Source of the DNA: Desulfurococcales archaeon
Lineage (GTDB): Archaea; Thermoproteota; Thermoprotei_A; Sulfolobales; Desulfurococcaceae
DNA length: 6,387 nucleotides
Assembly: GCA_027064845.1 (NCBI GenBank)
Contig: JAMOPC010000474.1
Coordinates: forward strand, 1 to 6,387
Direction: 5' to 3'
Positions 1 through 5,615 of the stretch are shown piece by piece; position 1 is the stretch's first letter, and the number at the start of each line of letters is the position of its first letter. The position numbers and the translations under genes were made by a program. The notes beneath the pieces are model-generated. The model worked only from the letters and a program-made list of their open reading frames with translations. It did no database searches and was not told the origin of the DNA.

Positions 1-1379
1 CAATAGGGCCTGCGGGAGAGAATCTCGTTAGATTCGCTGCGATAATGAATGATAAGAGCAGAGCAGCTGGAAGAGGCGGGCACGGAGCAGTTATGGGTAG
101 TAAGAAGCTCAAAGCAATTGCTGTTAGAGGGCATATGAAGCCCCCGGTAGCTGATCCTGATAAGCTTAGAGAAGTCGTTAAAGAAACAGCGACAAAGCAT
201 AGAAAGAACCCTGTTACGTCTGAGGGATTACCAAAGCTTGGAACAGCTATACTAGTAAACATTATTAATAAAGCTGGTATGCTTCCAACAAGAAACTTCA
301 AAACAGGAGTATTCGAGGGGGCAGAGAAGATTAGTGGTGAAACCCTAGCAGAGAAATACCTTGATAAGAAAAAGAGCCTAGAGGAATCCTGTTGGGGCTG
401 TATGATCACATGTGCAAGATACAGTAAGGTAACAAAGTCACCATTTAGTGGTGAGGGTGGTGGACCAGAATATGAGACGATATGGGCCTTTGGTGCCCAG
501 ACAGGAACAGATAATCTTGAAGCAATTATTAAAGCGAACCAGTTATGTAATCAGTTAGGACTAGACACCATTAGTATGGGGAACACGATAGGAGCCTTAA
601 TGGAGTTAGTAGAGTTAGGGAAAGTTCCGCTGGAGAAGCTACGTGGGTTAAAAGTTGAGTGGGGATCGCCAGAAGCTATCGTAGAGCTTGTATGGAGGAC
701 AGCGTATAGGAGTGGTATTGGTGACGAGTTAGCAGAGGGTTCGTGGAGACTTGCCAATAAGTATGGTGCCCCTGAAGTATCGATGAGTGTTAGAAAACAA
801 GAATTACCAGCATATGATCCCCGTGGTGCTCAGGGACATGGTTTAGCATATGCTACAAGCAATCGTGGAGGGTGTCACTTAAGAGCATATATGATCTCGC
901 CAGAAGTCCTAGGTGTGCCAACACTAGTCGATAGGTTTGAGACTAAAGGCAAACCAAAGCTGGTGAAGGAGTTTCAAGACGTCTTCGCAGTCATAGACTC
1001 GATGATAGTATGTAAATTCAGTAGCTTCGCTATATGGGATGAAGACTATGCCAACATTATTGCAGCAGTAACTGGTTGGGACTTTACCAAAGAAGAAGTC
1101 CATAGAGTAGGTGAAAGAATATACAATGCTGAGAGAGTATTTAACATATTAAGCTTCGGAGATGGTGTAGAGTACGATACGCTCCCGAAGAGATTATTAG
1201 AAGAACCCATGCCTGAAGGGCCTTCAAAGGGACATGTTGTTAGACTAAACGAGATGTTGCCAGAATACTACAAGCTACGTGGCTGGGTAAACGGCAGACC
1301 AACTAGGGCTAAACTAGAAGAACTAGGACTGAAATGGCTTGCTGACAGACTAGAAGAAGAAGGATTACTACCAGAATAA
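1..1379 (+). CDS. aor: Aldehyde:ferredoxin oxidoreductase (tungstopterin enzyme), 5'-truncated by window edge
   Basis: Oxidises aldehydes to carboxylic acids with ferredoxin as acceptor, using a bis-pterin tungsten cofactor and one [4Fe-4S] cluster in the cytoplasm. The reading frame is open to the left edge (first whole codon at nt 3), and the codons before the ATG at 45 read IGPAGENLVRFAAI, a conserved AOR segment, so the true start lies outside the window. Counting that ATG as residue 1: RAAGRGG at 6-12, cluster cysteines C116, C119 and C123 (CxxCxxxC) and C323, GPEYE at 140-144 with the probable active-site Glu144, YDPRG at 257-261, and RGGCH at 274-278 with the probable catalytic His278. 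Of the 458 residues visible, most align with P. furiosus AOR (605 aa) as I remember it, better than with FOR or GAPOR. Odd: the dimer-interface metal ligands appear replaced (K163 and V213), and the DxxGL(C/D) motifs read NQLGLD and DSMIVC. Convergent with mpgP, 2 bp between stops. Confidence 0.95.
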   Translation, partial: IGPAGENLVRFAAIMNDKSRAAGRGGHGAVMGSKKLKAIAVRGHMKPPVADPDKLREVVKETATKHRKNPVTSEGLPKLGTAILVNIINKAGMLPTRNFKTGVFEGAEKISGETLAEKYLDKKKSLEESCWGCMITCARYSKVTKSPFSGEGGGPEYETIWAFGAQTGTDNLEAIIKANQLCNQLGLDTISMGNTIGALMELVELGKVPLEKLRGLKVEWGSPEAIVELVWRTAYRSGIGDELAEGSWRLANKYGAPEVSMSVRKQELPAYDPRGAQGHGLAYATSNRGGCHLRAYMISPEVLGVPTLVDRFETKGKPKLVKEFQDVFAVIDSMIVCKFSSFAIWDEDYANIIAAVTGWDFTKEEVHRVGERIYNAERVFNILSFGDGVEYDTLPKRLLEEPMPEGPSKGHVVRLNEMLPEYYKLRGWVNGRPTRAKLEELGLKWLADRLEEEGLLPE

Positions 1380-1381
1380 CA

Positions 1382-2260
1382 TCATGCCGTCCCCTCAAAT
1401 ACTATTTTAATAGCTTTTTTAACACCCTCTAACCAAGCATATGGGCCTTTATATGGTATATGAATAACCTTGTCTTTTTTCATTAACTTGTTCAATAAGT
1501 ACTCGTTATTTCCAAGCACTATTGATACATCTGTTACTAGAAGCATCGGGAGATCATTAGGTCCGTCGCCAATACCGATTGTTACCACTTCTTCGAAACC
1601 GGTCATTCTTCTTAATAAGTTTATGACAGTTTTGGTAGCTATCCCTTTGTCATGTTTACCGGTTACTAAGTAAATAATACCGCTCCCCGTGGTAGCGTTT
1701 AAGCCTCTAGACTTTATCTTTTCGATTACTTTATTAAGGCGACTGGTTTTCTTGAGGGGGTGAAATAATGTAGAATAATCCCTCATGAGAGCTTTCTTAG
1801 ACATCTCTATAGGAAGCCCTGTTAGCTTTGAAAAGAACTCTGGAGTAATATCTTTAAGCCATATGATCTCTCCGGTTGTCGCCTCAATAATATCGCTTAT
1901 TTTTTCTTCGATCAAGCTCCTCTTCATTCCAAGAATTATTGATAAATAGTCATTAATAGCAACCATATTATTTTGATATACTTGGTACTTTGCTTCAAAT
2001 AAGTGCTTGTTAAGATATATTGCTGCGCCGTTTTCAACGATAAATATTTCTCTCCCTCTAAGGCTCCATTTATCTATATAGTATTCAACCTCGTAACGGG
2101 TTTTCGAAGTATTGAAGATAAGAATAAAATCTTGTTTTTTAATAAATTCGATTGCTGGTAATGCTTGTCTATAATCATATGTCTTATCAAGTAAGCATCC
2201 ATCCATATCTGAGATAATGACTACTTTTCGTGTATTATTGTTTGTCAAAATTATCACCAT
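1382..2260 (-). CDS. mpgP: Mannosyl-3-phosphoglycerate phosphatase (HAD superfamily, MPGP type)
   Basis: Removes phosphate from mannosyl-3-phosphoglycerate to give mannosylglycerate, a compatible solute of hyperthermophiles; cytoplasmic, Mg-dependent HAD enzyme. From the ATG at 2260 (292 aa): motif I SDMDGCLLD at 17-25 with nucleophile Asp18 and acid/base Asp20, motif II FNTSKT at 49-54, MPGP-like VENGAAIY at 75-82, motif III lysine in KHDKGIA (Lys205), motif IV GDGPND at 231-236. The stretch FNTSKTRYEVEYY closely resembles Pyrococcus MPGP and separates it from generic Cof-type phosphatases and phosphomannomutase. The substrate assignment is strengthened by the divergent mpgS next door. The start is uncertain: GGTGAT, a good ribosome binding site, overlaps the ATG at 2260 and lies 4 nt before a TTG at 2248, which would give 288 aa beginning MTNNNTRK. 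All four HAD motifs are intact and nothing suggests decay. Confidence 0.93.
   Translation of the reverse strand: MVIILTNNNTRKVVIISDMDGCLLDKTYDYRQALPAIEFIKKQDFILIFNTSKTRYEVEYYIDKWSLRGREIFIVENGAAIYLNKHLFEAKYQVYQNNMVAINDYLSIILGMKRSLIEEKISDIIEATTGEIIWLKDITPEFFSKLTGLPIEMSKKALMRDYSTLFHPLKKTSRLNKVIEKIKSRGLNATTGSGIIYLVTGKHDKGIATKTVINLLRRMTGFEEVVTIGIGDGPNDLPMLLVTDVSIVLGNNEYLLNKLMKKDKVIHIPYKGPYAWLEGVKKAIKIVFEGTA
1402..1420 (+). terminator. Possible T-tract terminator of the AOR gene
   Basis: A short A+T-rich dyad (CTATT-TT-AATAG, 1402-1413) is followed by six T residues at 1415-1420, about 36 nt past the AOR stop. Archaeal transcription often ends at T-runs. The same bases encode Lys-Lys-Ala-Ile-Lys near the C-terminus of mpgP on the other strand, so the T-run may be only lysine codons read antisense. 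The call is weak. Confidence 0.25.
2253..2258 (-). promoter_or_regulatory. Ribosome binding site GGTGAT, suggests TTG start of mpgP at 2248
   Basis: On the minus strand GGTGAT is fully complementary to the conserved 3' end of archaeal 16S rRNA (AUCACC) and lies 4 nt before TTG at 2248-2246. Because it overlaps the ATG at 2260-2258 it cannot serve that codon. No comparable purine-rich site precedes the ATG. A short leader or leaderless ATG start remains possible. Confidence 0.45.
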
Positions 2261-2323
2261 TCATTGTGAATATTGATAAAGTAATGTTCATATAATACTT
2301 ATTGCGTGTGGGGAGAGAGGAAT
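2261..2323. promoter_or_regulatory. Divergent promoter region between mpgP and mpgS
   Basis: This spacer carries the promoters of both mannosylglycerate genes. For mpgP (minus) a TATA-like TTATAT lies at 2296-2291, which would put the transcript start near 2265-2268, a few bases before the ATG. For mpgS (plus) GATAAAG at 2275-2281 would start transcription near 2303-2306, leaving a leader of about 20 nt with a ribosome binding site; ATATAAT at 2290-2296 is an alternative. An imperfect inverted repeat (TGAATATT at 2267-2274, AATGTTCA at 2283-2290, one mismatch) sits in the middle and could be a shared operator. The box positions are inferred by eye. Confidence 0.5.
2311..2320 (+). promoter_or_regulatory. 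Purine-rich ribosome binding region selecting the ATG at 2324 for mpgS
   Basis: GGGAGAGAGG immediately precedes the ATG at 2324. It falls inside the reading frame if translation began at the upstream GTG (2306), and it argues for the ATG. The match to the GGTGA core is imperfect. Confidence 0.45.
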
Positions 2324-3514
2324 ATGAGAATAGAAATGCCACGATACATGGAGAGGTTTGGTGCTATAAAGTTCTATGATATACAGAGAGTCTTAGAACT
2401 AAGCGGTGGAAGAACAAGCGGTTTTGGAGGAGAGGTACCAGGTACTATTAATATAAGTAGTAGTGACTTAGAGGAAATCGAAGCCAATATGACTATAATC
2501 ATACCAGTTAAGAACGAGAATCCTAAAATCCTTGAAGGCGTACTTAGTGGAGTACCACATGATGCCTTTGTTATAGTCGTTTCTAATAGTAGGCGTGAAC
2601 CAATTGACAGGTATAGGATTGAGCTTGATACATTGTTTCAGTTCTATAGGTTAACTAGAAGACCTATTCTAGCTGTTCACCAGAAAGACCCTATTCTAGC
2701 TGAAGCATTAAAAGAAGCTGGTTATACGTATATCATAGGCGAGGATGGACTTGTAAAGGATGGTAAAGGAGAAGGCATGATCGTCGGACTCTTGTTAGCT
2801 AAGTATTTGAAGAGGAAATACGTTGGATTCATTGATTCAGACAACTATATACCTGGGGCAGTAAACGAGTATGTACATATATATGCTGCCGGCTTCTATA
2901 TGGCTAAATCACCGTTTGCTATGGTTAGAATAAAATGGCCATATAAGACAAAGTTTGTTGGTAAAAGATTCTATTTTAGAAGAAGAGGGAGGGTTTCGGA
3001 AATAACTAATAGGTACATGAACATGTTAGTTGCGTCAATTACCAAGTTCGAAACAGACATTATTAAAACAAGTAATGCTGGAGAACACGCACTAACCATT
3101 GATCTTGCTGATAGAATTGGTTATTCTAGTGGATTCAGTATAGAGCCTTATCAAATAGTATACTTGCTAGAGGAATATTCAGGCTTAAAACATCCAAGAT
3201 TCCCCGAGGTAATGAAAGACACTATTGAGATCTTTCAAATAGAGCCGAGGAATCCTCACATACACGAAGAGCGAGAAGAATCCCATATACCCGAGATGAT
3301 CAAGCAGAGTTTATCAACTATATATCATAGTTCTTTAGCTGATGAGTTTATCAAGAAAAGGATCAGGGACGAGCTTATAAGTAGGAAAGCCTTAGCACCA
3401 GATGAGCCTATTCCCGAACCAGTGAAGTATCCTCCACTATACGGTGTTAATCCCAATAAATTGCTGAAGGTCTTATCTGAGAGCAGCGATACATTAGTTA
3501 TTAAGGATGAATAA
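2324..3514 (+). CDS. mpgS: Mannosyl-3-phosphoglycerate synthase (GT55 family)
   Basis: Transfers mannose from GDP-mannose to 3-phosphoglycerate, giving mannosyl-3-phosphoglycerate, which MpgP dephosphorylates to mannosylglycerate. The 396 aa from this ATG match the roughly 394-aa Pyrococcus enzyme, whose N-terminus aligns here (MRIEMPRYMERFGA). Visible: nucleotide-binding start IPVKNE at 60-65, VSNSRRE, HQKDP, GKGEGM, metal-binding DxD as GFIDSDNYIPGAVNEY (Asp171, Asp173), GRVSEITN, NAGEHALT with probable metal ligand His255, SIEPY at 272-276, and IEIFQIEPRNPHIHE. No signal peptide or membrane segment. An in-frame GTG at 2306 would add MWGERN, but the purine-rich tract before 2324 and family alignment favour the ATG. 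It is divergent from mpgP rather than cotranscribed as in Pyrococcus. All expected motifs are intact, and the family assignment is secure. Confidence 0.95.
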   Translation: MRIEMPRYMERFGAIKFYDIQRVLELSGGRTSGFGGEVPGTINISSSDLEEIEANMTIIIPVKNENPKILEGVLSGVPHDAFVIVVSNSRREPIDRYRIELDTLFQFYRLTRRPILAVHQKDPILAEALKEAGYTYIIGEDGLVKDGKGEGMIVGLLLAKYLKRKYVGFIDSDNYIPGAVNEYVHIYAAGFYMAKSPFAMVRIKWPYKTKFVGKRFYFRRRGRVSEITNRYMNMLVASITKFETDIIKTSNAGEHALTIDLADRIGYSSGFSIEPYQIVYLLEEYSGLKHPRFPEVMKDTIEIFQIEPRNPHIHEEREESHIPEMIKQSLSTIYHSSLADEFIKKRIRDELISRKALAPDEPIPEPVKYPPLYGVNPNKLLKVLSESSDTLVIKDE

Positions 3515-3531
3515 TTCTTCTATCTATTCTA
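3515..3531 (+). terminator. Possible pyrimidine-rich terminator after mpgS
   Basis: The sequence directly after the mpgS stop is strongly T-rich (ATTCTTCTATCTATTCT) with no stem. This is the sort of stretch at which archaeal polymerase can terminate. The assignment rests only on composition and position. Confidence 0.3.
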
Positions 3532-3610
3532 TGATCAATATATTGTATTTATACATATATACCCACGCCTATCCCACTATATATTAAATAACCAGTAAAT
3601 ACTTAGCCGA

Positions 3611-3645
3611 TGTCTATATATACCTTTGTGTAGTATATATTATTG
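3611..3645 (+). promoter_or_regulatory. Candidate TATA boxes of the glutamate dehydrogenase promoter
   Basis: TATATATA at 3615-3622 would place transcription start near 3645 and give a leader of about 29 nt containing the ribosome binding site. A second box, TATATAT at 3634-3640, would start near 3664, on top of the ribosome binding site, and is less likely. The whole spacer 3515-3673 is A+T-rich and includes a short palindrome TGTATTTATACA at 3544-3555, for which I have no assigned role. Confidence 0.5.
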
Positions 3646-3663
3646 TTGAGATTATTCTTATTT

Positions 3664-3670
3664 GGTGGAG
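3664..3670 (+). promoter_or_regulatory. Ribosome binding site GGTGGAG, decides the GDH start
   Basis: GGTGGAG lies 3 nt (GGTGG core 5 nt) before the ATG at 3674. It overlaps the TTG (3662) and GTG (3665) codons that could otherwise extend the frame by four or three residues, so those are unlikely starts. Confidence 0.6.
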
Positions 3671-3673
3671 CAC

Positions 3674-4960
3674 ATGACTGAAATACCTGCAGCCTTATAT
3701 GAAAATGATCCTACATATCAAATGGCTGTAAAACAATTACGTGAAGCAGCTAAACTCCTAGGGCTGCCGGATGAAATAGTAGAGGTACTTAGACACCCAG
3801 AAAAACTAGTTCAAGTAAAAATACCCATTAGAAGAGACAATGGAAAGATCGAGGTCTACTTAGGTTGGAGAAGTCAACACAACAGCGCACTAGGACCATA
3901 CAAAGGAGGAATTAGATACAGAGAAGACGTCACACCCGGTGAAGTAGTAGCATTATCGATGTGGATGACTTGGAAGAACAGCTTAGCAGGAATACCGTAT
4001 GGTGGTGGTAAGGGAGGAATCAGAGTAAATCCCAAGCAGCTGAGTCAGAGAGAACTAGAAGAGTTGAGCAGGAAATACTTTGCAGCAATTGCTAAAGATA
4101 TAGGCCCAGATGTAGACATACCAGCACCAGATGTCTACACTAATCCACAAACAATGGCGTGGTACTATGATGAATATGCTAAAATCGCTGGTAAGCCTTC
4201 ATACGCATGGGGAGTTGTAACGGCTAAACCAGTCGAAATAGGAGGACTTTATGCCAGAGTAGTATCTACAGGATATGGTACAGCACTAACAGCAAGAGAA
4301 GCAGCTAAGAGATGGATTGGAGGCATTGAGGGTAAAACAGTAGCTATACAAGGATTCGGAAACGTAGGACAATATGCGGCCAAATATCTAAAGGAATGGG
4401 GTGCAATAGTAGTAGCCGTTAGTGATAGAAGCGGAGCAATATATGATCCGAACGGTATTGATGTAGAAGAAGCAATGAGGGTCAAAGCAGAGACACGAAA
4501 AGTAACAAATTACAAGAAAGGAAATGTAAAAATCATAAGTAATGAAGAACTATTAGAACTCCCAGTAGACATTCTAATACCAGCAGCAACTGAGAACGTA
4601 ATTACAAAGGCAAACGCAGACCGTATAAAGGCAAAAGTAATCAGTGAGGGCGCGAATGGACCAACAACACCTGAAGCTGAAGAAATTCTCCACAAGAAAG
4701 GAGTAATAATTGTGCCCGATATCCTGGCAAATGCTGGAGGAGTAACAATGAGCTGGATTGAATGGTGTAACAACCGTATGGGAGGATGGTTAACAGATGA
4801 GGAAGCACTAGAGAGACTAGACAGAATAATGACCAGGAACTTCAACAGAGTATTCGATGAATGGCAGAAGAAGTACAGCGAATACCCAATGAGAGCAGCA
4901 GCATATGCTATCGCTGTTGATAGAGTAGTTAGAGCTATGAAGCTAAGAGGATGGATCTAA
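3674..4960 (+). CDS. gdhA: Glutamate dehydrogenase (Glu/Leu/Phe/Val dehydrogenase family)
   Basis: Reversibly converts glutamate and NAD(P)+ to 2-oxoglutarate, ammonium and NAD(P)H; normally a cytoplasmic hexamer. The 428 aa from this ATG fit archaeal GDHs of about 420 aa. Residues from the ATG: substrate-binding ALGPYKGGIRY with Lys77, catalytic lysine in PYGGGKGG (Lys113), DIPAPDVYTNP with catalytic Asp153, STGYG near 198-202, Rossmann motif GFGNVG at 227-232, strand-2 acidic residue Asp251 in VSDRSGAIYD, PAATENVI, SEGANGPTTPEA, and DILANAGGVTMSWIEW. The Asp at the end of strand 2 leans towards NAD+ but does not settle cofactor preference. The gene has its own promoter and is convergent with the small gene at 4973-5257 (12 bp between stops). 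In a peptide fermenter it would recycle 2-oxoglutarate for transamination and feed NAD(P)H. No damage seen. Confidence 0.96.
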   Translation: MTEIPAALYENDPTYQMAVKQLREAAKLLGLPDEIVEVLRHPEKLVQVKIPIRRDNGKIEVYLGWRSQHNSALGPYKGGIRYREDVTPGEVVALSMWMTWKNSLAGIPYGGGKGGIRVNPKQLSQRELEELSRKYFAAIAKDIGPDVDIPAPDVYTNPQTMAWYYDEYAKIAGKPSYAWGVVTAKPVEIGGLYARVVSTGYGTALTAREAAKRWIGGIEGKTVAIQGFGNVGQYAAKYLKEWGAIVVAVSDRSGAIYDPNGIDVEEAMRVKAETRKVTNYKKGNVKIISNEELLELPVDILIPAATENVITKANADRIKAKVISEGANGPTTPEAEEILHKKGVIIVPDILANAGGVTMSWIEWCNNRMGGWLTDEEALERLDRIMTRNFNRVFDEWQKKYSEYPMRAAAYAIAVDRVVRAMKLRGWI

Positions 4961-4972
4961 AGATATACCTAG

Positions 4973-5257
4973 TTACTTAGAAGCTTTCCCCGAACTAATT
5001 TCATCAATATTTTTTCTTCTCGAATAAACTATTTTTCCACTTTTATCTCTTATCTCTTCCACTCTATGGAATGGAATCATATCATCGCCGATGATAATAT
5101 ATCCTCTTCTGATATCATCAATAAATCTACTAGGAATGGGTCTAAGTTCCTCTTCGCCATCAACTCTATGCCTAATAAAAACAATATATTCTTCTCTCTT
5201 GCCGCTGAAAAATATTTTTCTCAACCATTTTTCTATGTCTCCTCTCTTCTTAGGCAT
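4973..5257 (-). CDS. Small MJ1316/DUF504-family protein, putative RNA end-recognition domain
   Basis: A 94-aa basic protein. The central part, EEYIVFIRHR, then RPIPSRFIDDI, GYIIIGDDMIPFHRVEEIR and GKIVYSRR (residues about 22-81), follows the MJ1316 (formerly DUF504) pattern: a hydrophobic strand ending in HR, a variable linker, IP-(Y/F)HR-(I/V)-x-EIR, then a short strand with V(W/Y)xR. That family has been proposed, from genome context, to recognise RNA ends in RNA repair; biochemical proof is not known to me. It is almost all domain, with a short Lys/Arg-rich N-terminus (MPKKRGDIEKWLRK) and a charged tail. No clear ribosome binding site precedes the ATG, but TTTAAA at 5284-5289 lies 26 nt upstream, as expected for a leaderless mRNA. 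Convergent with GDH and divergent from the membrane protein gene. The family call is from the motif only. Confidence 0.7.
   Translation of the reverse strand: MPKKRGDIEKWLRKIFFSGKREEYIVFIRHRVDGEEELRPIPSRFIDDIRRGYIIIGDDMIPFHRVEEIRDKSGKIVYSRRKNIDEISSGKASK
5010..5020 (+). terminator. Possible T-tract terminator of GDH
   Basis: Six T residues at 5010-5015 followed by CTTCT lie about 50 nt past the GDH stop, inside the 3' end of the convergent small gene, where they read as lysine and arginine codons on the other strand. There is no stem. This is a plausible intrinsic archaeal stop signal, with composition as the only evidence. Confidence 0.25.
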
Positions 5258-5283
5258 TATTCCTATTCCCTATCTTCTTATCG

Positions 5284-5289
5284 TTTAAA
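5284..5289. promoter_or_regulatory. Palindromic TATA box TTTAAA shared by two divergent genes
   Basis: TTTAAA reads the same on both strands. It lies 25 nt before the ATG at 5315 (+) and 26 nt before the ATG at 5257 (-), close to the TATA-to-start spacing of archaeal promoters in both directions, so both transcripts would be leaderless or nearly so. No other good TATA box serves the minus gene. TATAAAT at 5310-5316 overlaps the + start codon and is too close to either + start. Confidence 0.6.
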
Positions 5290-5312
5290 TACTATCACGT
5301 ATATGATAGTAT
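5289..5312. repeat. 24-bp inverted repeat, candidate operator
   Basis: Arms ATACTATCA (5289-5297) and TGATAGTAT (5304-5312) are perfect 9-bp reverse complements separated by 6 nt (CGTATA). The repeat begins at the last base of the shared TTTAAA box and ends 2 nt before the ATG at 5315, so it covers the initiation region of the + gene and the upstream side of the minus promoter. Arm length and spacing resemble a dimeric repressor site. The regulator is unknown. Confidence 0.55.
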
Positions 5313-5314
5313 AA

Positions 5315-5611
5315 ATGTCATGGTGTCTTATTATGAATAAGAACAAAGTACTAGGAGTGCTAATGATAGTTTTATCGCTAGTGCTCTTCATGATATATAC
5401 TTATTTAGTTTACTTCGCAGACGAAAAGATATCATTCATGGTTATAAAAACAACTGTTTATCTCAGTGTCGTGGTTCTCATAGTGGCGTTTATATATGTA
5501 GGCTATGCTCTGATCAAGACCCCATCTATTCCGCCAGAAGAATTAGAGAAAATAATAGACGAGATCTTAAAGGAAGAAAATCAACAAAACAATACGAGTT
5601 CTAAGGAATAA
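5315..5611 (+). CDS. Two-helix membrane protein of unknown function
   Basis: I do not recognise a family. The 98 aa show two hydrophobic segments, about residues 12-33 (VLGVLMIVLSLVLFMIYTY region) and 46-67 (TTVYLSVVVLIVAFIYVGYA region), separated by a short loop YFADEKISFMVIK, then a soluble tail from about 69 with SIPPEELEKIIDEILKEE, probably an acidic amphipathic helix, and a polar end QQNNTSSKE. Charge balance suggests both termini face the cytoplasm. The start is uncertain: the ATG at 5315 lies 25 nt after TTTAAA and would be leaderless, while the in-frame ATG at 5333 (MNKNKVLG) has GGTG at 5322-5325 seven nt upstream and would give 92 aa. The leading SWCLI is not obviously conserved-looking, so the shorter form is a real alternative. 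Divergent from the MJ1316-type gene and convergent with the DUF134 gene, 4 bp between stops. Confidence 0.65.
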   Translation: MSWCLIMNKNKVLGVLMIVLSLVLFMIYTYLVYFADEKISFMVIKTTVYLSVVVLIVAFIYVGYALIKTPSIPPEELEKIIDEILKEENQQNNTSSKE

Positions 5612-5615
5612 GTAT

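Noticed and set aside
45..47. ATG as the start of the AOR gene
   Set aside because: The upstream codons from nt 3 are in frame, open and encode the conserved IGPAGENLVRFAAI segment, so the gene begins to the left of the window.
551..757. 68-codon open frame antisense to AOR
   Set aside because: Low-complexity Ser/Pro-rich translation, no ribosome binding site, fully inside a conserved coding region; a shadow frame.
1470..1673. 67-codon open frame antisense to mpgP
   Set aside because: It overlaps the conserved motif III and IV part of mpgP and has no recognisable features.
2306..2308. GTG as the start of mpgS
   Set aside because: It would add six residues (MWGERN) encoded by the purine-rich ribosome binding tract itself; the ATG at 2324 aligns with the family N-terminus. 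A leaderless GTG start is not fully excluded.
3515..3673. A small RNA or tRNA gene in the largest intergenic spacer
   Set aside because: The spacer is too A+T-rich for a stable RNA in a hyperthermophile, and no cloverleaf or strong stem is visible; promoter elements explain it better.
4249..4845. Two open frames (78 and 111 codons) antisense to GDH
   Set aside because: Both mirror the Rossmann-domain coding region, have Ser/Ile/Pro-rich translations and lack promoters or ribosome binding sites.
5076..5130. GATGAT and CTGA sequences resembling C/D box sRNA motifs
   Set aside because: The boxes do not match RTGATGA and CTGA at correct spacing on either strand, and the bases are explained by Asp-Asp and Ile codons of the small protein.
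5066..5314. Open frames on the + strand opposite the MJ1316-type gene
   Set aside because: Ser/Asn/Tyr-rich translations typical of antisense frames; the opposite strand encodes a patterned protein and has a well-placed TATA box.
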